Below are positions 1-7,314 of a stretch of DNA of 64,000 nt, piece by piece. A program made the position numbers and the translations under genes. Position 1 is the first letter of the stretch. The number at the start of each line of letters is the position of its first letter. The notes below the pieces were generated by a model that saw only the letters and a program-made list of their open reading frames with translations, ran no database searches and was not told the DNA's origin. Where the stretch lies: positions 434,001 to 498,000 of the forward strand of contig NZ_BMGB01000002.1 in NCBI RefSeq assembly GCF_014639655.1, read 5' to 3'. The stretch comes from Conyzicola nivalis. GTDB lineage: Bacteria > Actinomycetota > Actinomycetes > Actinomycetales > Microbacteriaceae.

Positions 1-382
1 CCGCGGCCGTCGAGGTCGGCACGAGAACAGCTCCACCGAGGGCGCCGATGGCACGACCGACGATAAAGACCTCGATGGTCGGTGCCATTGCGGTGATGAG
101 GATGCCGATCGCCATGAGGGACAACCCGGAGACGATGAGGGTGGTACGTGAGACGTGGCCGAGCAGTATCGACGCCGCGGGTGCAGCGATGGCGATGACC
201 AGGGCGTAGACCGTGATCGAGTATCCGACCGTTGCTCGGGTGGTGTCGAATGCCTCGGCCAGGGTGGGGAGTAGTCCGGCGATCACGAATGCGTTCGTGC
301 CTGTCAGGAACAGCCCTGCGGAGAGGAGGGCGAGTTTCAGGTAGGTCGCGCGGGTCACGGGTGGTTCGTCAGTGGTGCTCAT
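1..382 (-). CDS. MFS transporter, N-terminal part (runs off the window)
   Basis: Only the first 127 codons are present; the gene continues past base 1. The ATG at 380-382 follows a GAGGAAA ribosome site. The visible protein has about four membrane helices (roughly residues 15-38, 52-74, 82-100 and 102-122). The short loop LGHVSRTT between helices 2 and 3 stands where the MFS motif A lies. This fits a 12-helix major facilitator, most likely a proton-driven drug or metabolite exporter of the DHA1/AraJ type, but the substrate cannot be read. It lies 104 bases downstream of the SDR gene on the same strand, so the two are probably co-transcribed under the TetR regulator further upstream. A tetR-oxidoreductase-efflux arrangement suggests a response to a small toxic compound; that is inference. 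Confidence 0.85.
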   Translation of the reverse strand, partial: MSTTDEPPVTRATYLKLALLSAGLFLTGTNAFVIAGLLPTLAEAFDTTRATVGYSITVYALVIAIAAPAASILLGHVSRTTLIVSGLSLMAIGILITAMAPTIEVFIVGRAIGALGGAVLVPTSTAA

Positions 383-486
383 CGGTGGGTTTCCTCAGTG
401 AGTAGTGATGGTCGTATGGATCCCGCTCGGTGCGGGGTTGATCTTCAGGAGAGGGCTACCCAGTCGTGGTGGTGCGGCCGCCGGGC

Positions 487-1230
487 TCAGCTGGGTAGCG
501 CGGTTCGTCTTCCGCCGTTGGCGGCCACGATCGCGCCATTGACGTAGCTGCTGCCCGACTGGACGAGGAACAGCACGACCGCGGCGATCTCAGCCGGGTC
601 GCCGATTCGACCGCGTGCCGTCGTGTTGTCCATCGCATCGCCGGCGGCCGCGAGCATCGACTCCGTTCCGAGGGTGCGAACCGGGCCGGAAGCGACGGCG
701 TTCACACGGATGCCGTGGGCGCCGAACTCAGATGCCCAGTAGTGCGTGAAGACATCGAGGGCAGCTTTTGATGCCCCATAGACAGCACCGGCGGGCATGA
801 CGGTCGTGGCCGCGCCCGAACTGATGTTCACGATCGCGCCGTAGTTCTGCTCGATCATGTGGGGCACGAGAGCTGCGACCAGTTGGAAGGGTGCGCGTGC
901 GTTGATGGCGAAGTGCCGGTCGACGCTCTCGGCCGTGGTCGCGAGGGTGGACGCGAACTCGTAGATGCCGGCGTTGTTGACGAGGATGTCGACCGGGCCC
1001 GCCTCGCGGGCTAGCCGCTCGACGTCCCGGGAGTCGCCGAGGTCCGCGGCGACAAACCGAGCAGCGCCCCCGTTGGCGCTGATCGACTCGACCACCTCCG
1101 CTCCCCGCCGGGGATCGCGGCCATGGATGACGACGTCAGCACCGTGCTGCGCGAGCAGCTCCGCCACCGCACGCCCGATGCCCGATGTGGCTCCTGTGAC
1201 GAGGGATGTTCTTCCTGCGAGATCCGACAT
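487..1230 (-). CDS. SDR family NAD(P)-dependent oxidoreductase
   Basis: This is a classical short-chain dehydrogenase/reductase of 247 residues. It has the dinucleotide-binding TGATSGIG near residue 12, the NNAG motif, a catalytic Ser in ISSGAA and the YGASK catalytic Tyr/Lys pair. The reading frame is open further upstream, but I chose the ATG at 1228-1230. It is preceded by AAAAGGAG, it starts the family's normal N-terminus, and the upstream extension would translate through two palindromic operators. The enzyme should oxidise or reduce an alcohol/ketone with NAD(P)H in the cytoplasm; the substrate is unknown. Resemblance to 3-oxoacyl-ACP reductases is generic. The gene is followed by the MFS gene and preceded by tetR, all on the minus strand. 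Confidence 0.93.
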   Translation of the reverse strand: MSDLAGRTSLVTGATSGIGRAVAELLAQHGADVVIHGRDPRRGAEVVESISANGGAARFVAADLGDSRDVERLAREAGPVDILVNNAGIYEFASTLATTAESVDRHFAINARAPFQLVAALVPHMIEQNYGAIVNISSGAATTVMPAGAVYGASKAALDVFTHYWASEFGAHGIRVNAVASGPVRTLGTESMLAAAGDAMDNTTARGRIGDPAEIAAVVLFLVQSGSSYVNGAIVAANGGRRTALPS

Positions 1231-1240
1231 GGTGCTCCTT

Positions 1241-1258
1241 TTGGGTTGATTGACCCAA
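1241..1258. promoter_or_regulatory. Probable TetR operator O1
   Basis: TTGGGTTGATTGACCCAA is an imperfect 18-base palindrome with TTGGGT and ACCCAA ends. It ends 10 bases upstream of the SDR start codon, next to the ribosome site. Its centre is exactly 30 bases from that of O2. It is probably bound by the TetR protein encoded just upstream. Confidence 0.75.
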
Positions 1259-1270
1259 TCCTTGCACAGA

Positions 1271-1288
1271 ATGGGTTGATCAACCCAT
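1271..1288. promoter_or_regulatory. Probable TetR operator O2
   Basis: ATGGGTTGATCAACCCAT is a perfect 18-base palindrome sharing the TGGGTTGAT half-site with O1. It lies 41 bases upstream of the SDR start, in the region expected to hold the promoter. A perfect dyad of this size next to a tetR gene is a strong operator candidate. Confidence 0.8.
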
Positions 1289-1414
1289 TCCGCGTGAAAG
1301 GCGTCGCCGAGCACGGGTATACGCACGCATGCGGTGGCAGGGCGCCGCGAAGGTGCCGGGCGTCGCGTCGCGTCGCCGAGCAGCGGGCGACAGGTGAGCG
1401 CGCCCGGATCGCGC

Positions 1415-2008
1415 TCAGGCGGCGAAGGACTCCACGTAGCGGAGCGCGGCGTTCATCGCCGAGCGCATCGGTGTCGACGTCTTCATCGTCTGTCCCAAAA
1501 GAGTGCCTCCTTGGAGGGCCGTGAGCAGCACCATCGACAGCTCGTCGAGATCGGCGTCTGAGCGGAGGTCGCCCCGGTCGCGCATCGCACTGAGACCGTC
1601 TCGCAGCAGGAGCTGCAGACGCGTGAAGGCGCTGCAGAGCTCGACCCTGGTCTGTTCGTCGCCGGGGCTCACCGAGCCGGCGAGCATCGCCAGCGTGCAG
1701 GCGCCGTAGCCACTGTCGTGATCCACATTCTCGACCGCGGCATCGGCCCACGCGTGGAGGGCAACCATGCTGTCGAGCGGACGCAGCATGGGGTGAACGA
1801 CCACCGCTTCCGACTCGGACTGGTGGCTGATGACCGCCCGCACGAGCGCCTGCTTGCTTCCGAAGTAGTGGGCCAGCTGGGATCCGCTGACTCCCGCGGC
1901 CTTGCGCACGTCATCCGCGCTAGTGCCGGCAACGCCGAACTGCCCCATCAAAGTCGCGGCCGTCTCGACGATGTGCTCTTTGGTTGCCTGCCCTTTGCGG
2001 GTGATCAT
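1415..2008 (-). CDS. TetR/AcrR family transcriptional regulator
   Basis: This is a 197-residue TetR-type repressor. The N-terminus carries the family's helix-turn-helix (about residues 10-55, with GVAGTSADDVRKAAGVSGSQ and then HYFGSKQALV). The rest is an alpha-helical ligand-binding and dimerisation domain. I chose the ATG at 2006-2008 because it starts the normal TetR N-terminus; the open frame continues upstream without family similarity. The gene precedes the SDR-MFS pair on the same strand. Two palindromes in the intervening 184 bases are likely targets, and a weaker TGGG...CCCA dyad at 2027-2042 could allow autoregulation. The inducer is unknown and is probably the substrate of the SDR or the exporter. 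Confidence 0.93.
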   Translation of the reverse strand: MITRKGQATKEHIVETAATLMGQFGVAGTSADDVRKAAGVSGSQLAHYFGSKQALVRAVISHQSESEAVVVHPMLRPLDSMVALHAWADAAVENVDHDSGYGACTLAMLAGSVSPGDEQTRVELCSAFTRLQLLLRDGLSAMRDRGDLRSDADLDELSMVLLTALQGGTLLGQTMKTSTPMRSAMNAALRYVESFAA

Positions 2009-2026
2009 CGATTCAGAATAGCGTAT

Positions 2027-2042
2027 TGGGTCGGCCCGCCCA
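2027..2042. promoter_or_regulatory. Possible weak TetR autoregulatory site
   Basis: TGGGTCGGCCCGCCCA lies 19 bases upstream of the tetR start codon. It has the same 16-base length and the TGGG/CCCA ends of the two stronger operators but only a partly symmetric core. It may be a low-affinity site or chance in GC-rich DNA. Confidence 0.3.
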
Positions 2043-2202
2043 GATCGAACGCACAGCTGCGCTGCAGCGTGCACGGCAAGAACGGAATGCCGCACGAGCG
2101 CCGATCGCACGCGAAGTCGCCTCGGTGCCCCCGTCGGAGCGACAGGAGGCGCGTGGCGAAAGGCTATTGACTCCGCAGACTAGTTTGCGATACAAAGTAC
2201 CT

Positions 2203-2901
2203 ATGACGAACAACAGCGGCAGACCGGATGCCCCGGGCTCGCCCGACTCGGACGCCCCACTCGATCCCGCCGCCATGTACGCCCTGCTGCAGAACCAGCA
2301 ACGCAGCGTCGAGACGCAGATGGGCGCGTTCGTGCCATACATCACGCTCGCGTGGGGACTGACCTGGCTGATCGGGTTCGGATCGCTCTGGCTCATCGAC
2401 GGTCTGCAGCCGGCGTTCTCGTTGCCGCTCGGCGTCGCCGTTCCGATCTTCATCGCGACCGTCCTGATCAGCGGCGGATTCTCCGCCTGGCTCGGCATCC
2501 GCAGCGGCCGGGGCATGCGCGGCAACACCGCGTCGGCCTTCACCGGAACCGTCTACGGCGTCACTTGGTCGATCGGCGCCACCGCGCTCGCCGTGTTCGG
2601 CGGCGCGCTGCGCTACCAGGGCATGTCCGCCGAACTCGCGAACTTCTACTACCCCAGCGCGTACGTGCTCTTCGCCGGGATCATGTACGTCATCGCCGGC
2701 GCGATCTGGCACGCGGTTCCCTCGGTGGTCGCGGGATGCTGGCTCGTGCTCATCGCCGTCGTCGCGCCGTTCTTCGGCTATCCCGGCCACTACCTCTTCC
2801 TCGCGCTGGCCGGCGGCATCGCGTTCCTCGCCCTGTCCGCGTTCGGCGCCGTGCAACAGCGCCGCGTCCGCGAGGCAGCGAACGGCGGACACCGTGGATG
2901 A
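2203..2901 (+). CDS. Conserved membrane protein linked to an ABC-2 exporter
   Basis: This is a 232-residue protein with an acidic, Pro-rich soluble N-terminus (about 45 residues) and then about six hydrophobic helices reaching to near residue 225. No catalytic motif is visible. The ATG at 2203 is chosen because the frame upstream is low-complexity and charged. The stop codon overlaps the GTG start of the next gene, so the two are translationally coupled. The context (winged-helix regulator, ABC ATPase and ABC permease in one run) suggests an accessory membrane component or sensor of the exporter. I do not recognise a named family. Confidence 0.8.
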   Translation: MTNNSGRPDAPGSPDSDAPLDPAAMYALLQNQQRSVETQMGAFVPYITLAWGLTWLIGFGSLWLIDGLQPAFSLPLGVAVPIFIATVLISGGFSAWLGIRSGRGMRGNTASAFTGTVYGVTWSIGATALAVFGGALRYQGMSAELANFYYPSAYVLFAGIMYVIAGAIWHAVPSVVAGCWLVLIAVVAPFFGYPGHYLFLALAGGIAFLALSAFGAVQQRRVREAANGGHRG

Positions 2902-3190
2902 GCTCGACCCGGTCATCCACGCCCAGGCGCGCCTTCGCATCATGGCGGCGTTGTCGACCCTCGAGGCGGACGGGTCGATCTCCTTCCCCCGCCTCCAGGA
3001 GCTGCTCGACATGACGGCGGGCAACCTGTCGACGCACCTGCGCAAGCTCGAAGACGCCGCGTACGTCGACATCACGAAGACCCACAAGGGCCGCACCCCG
3101 ATCACCTACCTCGGCCTCAGCAAGAAGGGCCGCCGCGCGTTCGAGGACTACATGGACACACTGCGATCGGTATTGGGAGAAGCGAAATGA
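2894..3190 (+). CDS. Winged-helix transcriptional regulator (HTH_34-like)
   Basis: This 98-residue protein is a single winged-helix domain. Helices around LRIMAALSTLEADG and FPRLQELLDMTAGNLSTHLRKLE are followed by a basic wing (KTHKGRTPITYL) and a C-terminal helix. This is the compact HTH_34/MarR-like fold common in actinobacterial ABC-exporter cassettes. The start is GTG at 2894, which overlaps the preceding stop; the last codons overlap the ATG of the ATPase gene. It probably represses the cassette or senses the exported compound. No ligand residues can be assigned. Confidence 0.88.
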   Translation: MDELDPVIHAQARLRIMAALSTLEADGSISFPRLQELLDMTAGNLSTHLRKLEDAAYVDITKTHKGRTPITYLGLSKKGRRAFEDYMDTLRSVLGEAK

Positions 3191-4083
3191 CAAAACTTGC
3201 CGGTCTCAGCCACGTTTCCCGCCGTTTTGGCGACGTGACCGCCCTCGACGACGTGACGCTCGACATCCACGCCGGCTCGATAGTCGGCCTGCTCGGTCCG
3301 AACGGCGCGGGCAAAACGACACTGCTCTCGCTGGTGCAGGGCCTCCGCCGCCCGACGCAGGGCACGGTCGAGCTGTTCGGCGGCTCGCCGCAGAACGCCC
3401 GCAACCGGCTGCGGCTCGGGTCGACACCGCAGGCGACGGCGCTGCCGGAGACGCTGCGCGTGGGCGAGGTGCTCGACTTCGTCGGCGCGCACTTCGAGAA
3501 TCCGGTGCCGGTCGCCGAGGTGCTGGAGGAGTTCGGACTCACCGAGCTGGCGCGCAAGCAGACCGGTGCGCTGTCCGGCGGCCAGAAACGCAGGGTGAGT
3601 GTCGCCCTCGCCTTCGTCGGGCGACCCGAACTGGTGCTGCTCGACGAACCGACCACGGGACTCGACGTCGACGCGCGCCGGGTTCTCTGGGAGGCGATCC
3701 GCCGCCAGCACGACGCCGGCGCGACGATCGTGATCACGAGCCACTACCTCGAGGAGATCGAGGCGCTCGCCGAACGTGTGGTCGTACTCGGCGGGGGCCG
3801 GGTGCTCGAAGACGACACCCTCGGCAACGTGCTCGCACGGGTGAGCCTGCGGCAGGTCACCCTCGACTCGCCTCAGGTCGACCGAATCGCCGGGCTGCCC
3901 CACGTCGTGGGACACGAGCCCGCGTCATCCGGAACCACCTTCTATGTGCAGGACTCCGACGCCCTCATCGTCGAACTGGTGCGCACGGGCATACCCTTCG
4001 CCAACCTCACCGTGCGCGGCGCGACCCTCGAAGAGGCGTTCCTGACCCTGACCGATACCGCGGACGAAAGGATCGAGGGCTGA
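3187..4083 (+). CDS. ABC transporter ATP-binding protein (ABC-2 exporter type)
   Basis: This is a 298-residue nucleotide-binding subunit. It shows Walker A (GPNGAGKTT, about residue 37), signature LSGGQKRR, Walker B with LLDEPTTGLD and the switch His in ITSHYLEE. The roughly 80-residue C-terminal extension is typical of CcmA/drug-export ATPases. It powers the membrane subunit encoded immediately downstream, with which it shares one base (TGATG). The substrate may be a drug, lipid or peptide; nothing in the sequence decides. It is the third gene of a four-gene coupled cassette. Confidence 0.95.
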   Translation: MTKLAGLSHVSRRFGDVTALDDVTLDIHAGSIVGLLGPNGAGKTTLLSLVQGLRRPTQGTVELFGGSPQNARNRLRLGSTPQATALPETLRVGEVLDFVGAHFENPVPVAEVLEEFGLTELARKQTGALSGGQKRRVSVALAFVGRPELVLLDEPTTGLDVDARRVLWEAIRRQHDAGATIVITSHYLEEIEALAERVVVLGGGRVLEDDTLGNVLARVSLRQVTLDSPQVDRIAGLPHVVGHEPASSGTTFYVQDSDALIVELVRTGIPFANLTVRGATLEEAFLTLTDTADERIEG

Positions 4084-4835
4084 TGTCTGTTGCCAGTCTC
4101 ACGTTGCTGCACGCCAAGTACTCGCTGCTCGAGACGATGCGGGTGCCGGTCTCCGTCATCGGCACCATCGTCTTCCCGGCCCTCGCCCTGCTCTTCTTCG
4201 TGGTGCCGCAGTCGGCGGTCGCCCAGAACGAGCAGTACGCCACCGAGGCGGTCATCTCGATGGGCGTCTTCGCCGTGATGGTCGGGAGTCTGTTCAGCTT
4301 CGGCCTGGGCATCTCCGAGAACCGCGAGAAGCCGTGGGACCCGTACCTGCGCACGCTGCCCGCGCCCGGCATCGCCCGCGTGCTCGCGCACATCTTCTCG
4401 ACCGGCCTGATGACGATCGTCGCCCTCGTGCCGCTCGTGATCATCGGCCGGCTGCTCACCGAAGCCCGGGCCACCCCGCTCGAGCTGCTCTACGGACTGC
4501 TCGCGATCATCGTCGCCGCCCTGCCGTTTATGCTGATGGGCATCTGCATCGGCTACGCGCTCTCGACCAAGGCGGCGATCGCGGTCATCCAGATCGCGTT
4601 CTTCACCCTCGCCTTCGCCGGCGGACTCTTCCTGCCGCCGGTGCTGTTTCCGGACTGGCTGAACGCGATCTCGCAGTTCCTCCCGTCGCGGCAGGCCCGC
4701 GACTTCGTGATCTGGGCGGTGCAGGGCGGCGAGATCGAACCGCTGACCTGGCTGGGGTTGCTCGGCTGGATCGCACTGCTGCTCGCGCTGGCGCTCGTGC
4801 TCTTCCGCCGCGATGAGGGGCGGCGGTTCCGCTAG
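4083..4835 (+). CDS. ABC-2 type transporter permease
   Basis: This is a 250-residue integral membrane protein with about six transmembrane helices and the layout of ABC-2 permeases. An N-terminal helix near residue 20 is followed by a loop with SENREKPWDPYLRTLP. Central helices and the FLPPVLFPDWLNAISQFLPS re-entrant segment precede the last helix, which is typical of drug-export permeases such as those of the DrrB/NodJ group. It is coupled to the ATPase gene and completes the exporter. No terminator with a U-tract is visible in the 104 bases before the next gene. Confidence 0.9.
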   Translation: MSVASLTLLHAKYSLLETMRVPVSVIGTIVFPALALLFFVVPQSAVAQNEQYATEAVISMGVFAVMVGSLFSFGLGISENREKPWDPYLRTLPAPGIARVLAHIFSTGLMTIVALVPLVIIGRLLTEARATPLELLYGLLAIIVAALPFMLMGICIGYALSTKAAIAVIQIAFFTLAFAGGLFLPPVLFPDWLNAISQFLPSRQARDFVIWAVQGGEIEPLTWLGLLGWIALLLALALVLFRRDEGRRFR

Positions 4836-4939
4836 GCGCGACCGCACCGCCGGGCCGCACTGTGACGAACGTGGTCGGCTCGTTACCCCGTGTGACCTCC
4901 CCGCTCGCCCCGCTGGCCGGGCGTGCCTAGCGTCGAATC

Positions 4940-6388
4940 GTGACGATAAACGGGCAGCAGCTTCCGCCGCGCGAGGGCCACCTCGTTCTCGGCGCGACGG
5001 TGCGCACCCTCGGCGCCTGGCCGTCGGGCTGGCGGGTGCCGGGCGCGCACGGCAACCCGGCCGACGACCCCACGATCCTGCGCCGCACCGCGCTGACCGC
5101 CGAGGCGGCCGGGCTCGACTTCCTGTTCTTCGGCGACTGGCTCGCGACCGCCGCCGAGTTCGAGCACACCGACCCGTACCTGCTCGCCCGCATCGAACCG
5201 TTCGCGGCGGTGAGCTACCTCGCCGCCGTCACCGAGCGCATCGGGCTGGTCGCCACGGTCAGCTCCGCGCATGCCGAGCCGTACACGACGGCCCGCTCGT
5301 CGGCCTCGATCGACGTGCTCAGCGGCGGCCGCGTGGCGCTGTGCGTCGCGACCGGCGCCGAGGCCCGTTCGGCCAGCAACTTCGGCTGGGACACCGTGCA
5401 CAGCGACGCCGACCGGTTCGCCGCGGCGGGCGAGTTCATCGACATCCTGCGCGGACTCTGGGACAGCTGGGAGGACGGCGCCTTTATTGCGGATGCCGCG
5501 AGCGGGCGTCTCATCGACGGGTCGAAGCTGCACCCGCTCAACTACGTCGGCGCCTACCGCGCCTCGGCAGGACCGCTCAACACCGTTCGCCCGCCGCAGG
5601 GACACCCGCCGATCGCCGTGGTCGGCGGCTCGGTGAACGCCCGCCGCCTCGCCGCCCGCGACGCCGACCTGCTCTTCGCCAGCCCGCGCACCTTCGACGA
5701 GGCCGTCGAGCAATACGTCTCGTCGCGCCAGCAGGTCGCCCGCGAGGGCCGCAGCGTCCGGGACTTCCGCATCGTGACCCCCATCCTGCCGATCGTGGCG
5801 GAGACCCGCGAGGCGGCGTGGGCGATCTACGACGAGCTGGTCGCGCTCGTGCCCCTGCCCGACGAGCCTCTCTCCGACGTGCGGCTGCAGCTGCCGAGCA
5901 ACCGCACCTTCCGCACGCTCGCGAGCGTGCTCGGCGTGCCGCTGACCAGCGTCGCGCTCGACGACTCGGTGCCGACCCGCGTCGCCGCCCGGTTCAGCTC
6001 GCTCGGTGCCCAACTGGTGGAGGCCGTCCGCGCCCGCTCGGGTCGCGTCGTCGGCGGAGAGCGGCCGGTCACCTACCGGCACCTGCTCGTCGCGCATGCC
6101 GTCACCGCCCCGGTGCTGGTCGGCTCGGCCGCCGACGTCGCCGACCACTTCGAAACGTGGTTCCGGGCGCGGGCGGTGGACGGGTTCACGGTGCTCTCCG
6201 CCGTCACGTCGGCCGTGTCATCCGAAACCGCTATCGATTCGTTCGAGGCCTTCGCTACCCTCGTCGTACCGGAGCTGCAGCGTCGCGGCCTCTTCCGCAC
6301 CGCCTACGAGGGTTCGACCCTGCGCGACCACCTCGCCCTCCCGGCGGTGCCCAACAGCCATCTCCGCGTCCAACTCCAAACCCTCTAG
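4940..6388 (+). CDS. LLM-class flavin-dependent monooxygenase (NtaA/DmoA/CmoJ type)
   Basis: This is a 482-residue bacterial luciferase-like monooxygenase. LDFLFFGDWLAT, the ERIGLVATVSS strand, SGGRVALCVATGAE and the NFGWD segment mark the long NtaA/SnaA/DmoA branch, which uses reduced FMN and oxygen to cleave C-N or C-S bonds. The start is GTG at 4940. The next gene encodes an FMN reductase that would supply FMNH2, only 9 bases downstream. A rhodanese follows, pointing towards a sulfur substrate. In Bacillus the comparable YtnJ/CmoJ acts on N-acetyl-S-substituted cysteines. That assignment here is inference from context. Confidence 0.9.
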   Translation: MTINGQQLPPREGHLVLGATVRTLGAWPSGWRVPGAHGNPADDPTILRRTALTAEAAGLDFLFFGDWLATAAEFEHTDPYLLARIEPFAAVSYLAAVTERIGLVATVSSAHAEPYTTARSSASIDVLSGGRVALCVATGAEARSASNFGWDTVHSDADRFAAAGEFIDILRGLWDSWEDGAFIADAASGRLIDGSKLHPLNYVGAYRASAGPLNTVRPPQGHPPIAVVGGSVNARRLAARDADLLFASPRTFDEAVEQYVSSRQQVAREGRSVRDFRIVTPILPIVAETREAAWAIYDELVALVPLPDEPLSDVRLQLPSNRTFRTLASVLGVPLTSVALDDSVPTRVAARFSSLGAQLVEAVRARSGRVVGGERPVTYRHLLVAHAVTAPVLVGSAADVADHFETWFRARAVDGFTVLSAVTSAVSSETAIDSFEAFATLVVPELQRRGLFRTAYEGSTLRDHLALPAVPNSHLRVQLQTL

Positions 6389-6397
6389 GACTCTCCA

Positions 6398-6970
6398 ATG
6401 ACTCAGCCCCTCAAAGTCGTCGCCGTCTCCGGCAGCCTCCACTCGCCGTCGAAGACCACGGCGCTCGTGCGCGAGATCTTGGCGTCGCTCGGCTCGAACA
6501 TCGACATCGACGCGCACCTCATCGAGATCTCCGAGATCGGGCCGGAGTTCGCGGGCGCCCTGACCCGCGACCAGCTGCCCGCCTCGGTCGAGCAGGAGCT
6601 GTTGCGCATCGAGAGCGCCGACCTGCTCGTCGTCGCGAGCCCCGTCTACCGTGCGTCGTTCACCGGGTTGTTCAAGCACCTGTTCGACTTCGTGGGGCAG
6701 TACGCCCTCGTCGACACCCCCGTGCTGCTCGTCGCCACCGGGGGCAGCGACCGGCACGCGCTCATTCTCGAGCACCAGTTCCGGCCGCTGTTCGGCTTCT
6801 TCCAGGCGCTCACCCTGCCGATCGGCGTCTACGCCAACAATTCCGACTTCGACAACTACGCCGTGTCGTCTATCCAGCTGCACGAGCGCATCGACCTCGC
6901 CATCGCCCGTGCGCTTCCCCTGATCAACCGCAGCGTCGTCGAGACCGCCGCCATCTCCCACCAGATCTGA
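6398..6970 (+). CDS. NAD(P)H-dependent FMN reductase (MsuE/SsuE-like)
   Basis: This is a 190-residue flavodoxin-fold reductase. It has the phosphate-binding loop VSGSLHSPSKT at residues 10-20, the SPVYRASFTGLFKHLFD segment typical of MsuE/SsuE-type reductases, and ATGGSDRH. It should reduce free FMN with NAD(P)H and pass it to the LLM monooxygenases in this region. It starts 9 bases after the monooxygenase stop and ends just before the rhodanese, so the three form one operon. The pairing of monooxygenase and reductase is well established for alkanesulfonate, dimethylsulfone and nitrilotriacetate systems. Confidence 0.92.
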   Translation: MTQPLKVVAVSGSLHSPSKTTALVREILASLGSNIDIDAHLIEISEIGPEFAGALTRDQLPASVEQELLRIESADLLVVASPVYRASFTGLFKHLFDFVGQYALVDTPVLLVATGGSDRHALILEHQFRPLFGFFQALTLPIGVYANNSDFDNYAVSSIQLHERIDLAIARALPLINRSVVETAAISHQI

Positions 6971-6978
6971 GGCACGGA

Positions 6979-7314
6979 ATGAGCGAGATCGCCCCCACCA
7001 GCGCGGCCGAGGCGCGCGACCGCATCGCCAACGGCGCGTTGCTCATCGACGTGCGCAGCGACGCCGGGCGGGCCGCCACCGGCGCCATCGAGGGCGCGAC
7101 CGTGGTGCTGAAAGAGGATGTCGCGGCGTTCGCCCAGACCCTCGAGGCCGACCGCGAGGTCGTGATCTTCTGCGGCACGACGGCCGGCTCGGGTCCGGTC
7201 GCCGGCTACCTCGACGCGCAGGGCTTCATCGCCGTGTCGCACGTCGACGGCGGGTACGAGGCGCTCGCGGCCACCACGCCGGTTGAGCCCGTCGAAACCC
7301 CTGTCGTCGAATGA
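6979..7314 (+). CDS. Rhodanese-like domain protein
   Basis: This is a 111-residue single-domain rhodanese. LLIDVRSDAGRAATGAIEGA forms the CH2A region and VVIFCGTTAGSG the active-site loop with its persulfide Cys. It would transfer sulfane sulfur or handle sulfite/thiol products in the cytoplasm. The C-terminus is unusual: residues 102-108 are encoded by the palindromic repeat GGTTGAGCCCGTCGAAACC (7281-7299), giving a repetitive VEPVETPVVE tail that looks repeat-derived. The stop codon overlaps the ATG of the following oxidase (AATGA). Its position after the FMN reductase suggests the monooxygenase substrate contains sulfur. Confidence 0.9.
   Translation: MSEIAPTSAAEARDRIANGALLIDVRSDAGRAATGAIEGATVVLKEDVAAFAQTLEADREVVIFCGTTAGSGPVAGYLDAQGFIAVSHVDGGYEALAATTPVEPVETPVVE
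7281..7299. repeat. Short palindromic repeat at the rhodanese C-terminus
   Basis: GGTTGAGCCCGTCGAAACC is an imperfect 19-base dyad encoding part of the rhodanese tail. A sister unit, GGTTGCGCCTGTCGCAACC, lies in prpD at 16594-16612. Confidence 0.75.

Noticed and set aside
4813-6978. Long open frame upstream of the rhodanese start
   Set aside because: It overlaps the LLM monooxygenase and FMN reductase in another frame. Only the part from 6979 matches a family.
6979-7314. Frameshifted or broken rhodanese because of its repetitive C-terminus
   Set aside because: The frame is intact, the active-site Cys loop is present and the odd tail is explained by the repeat at 7281.
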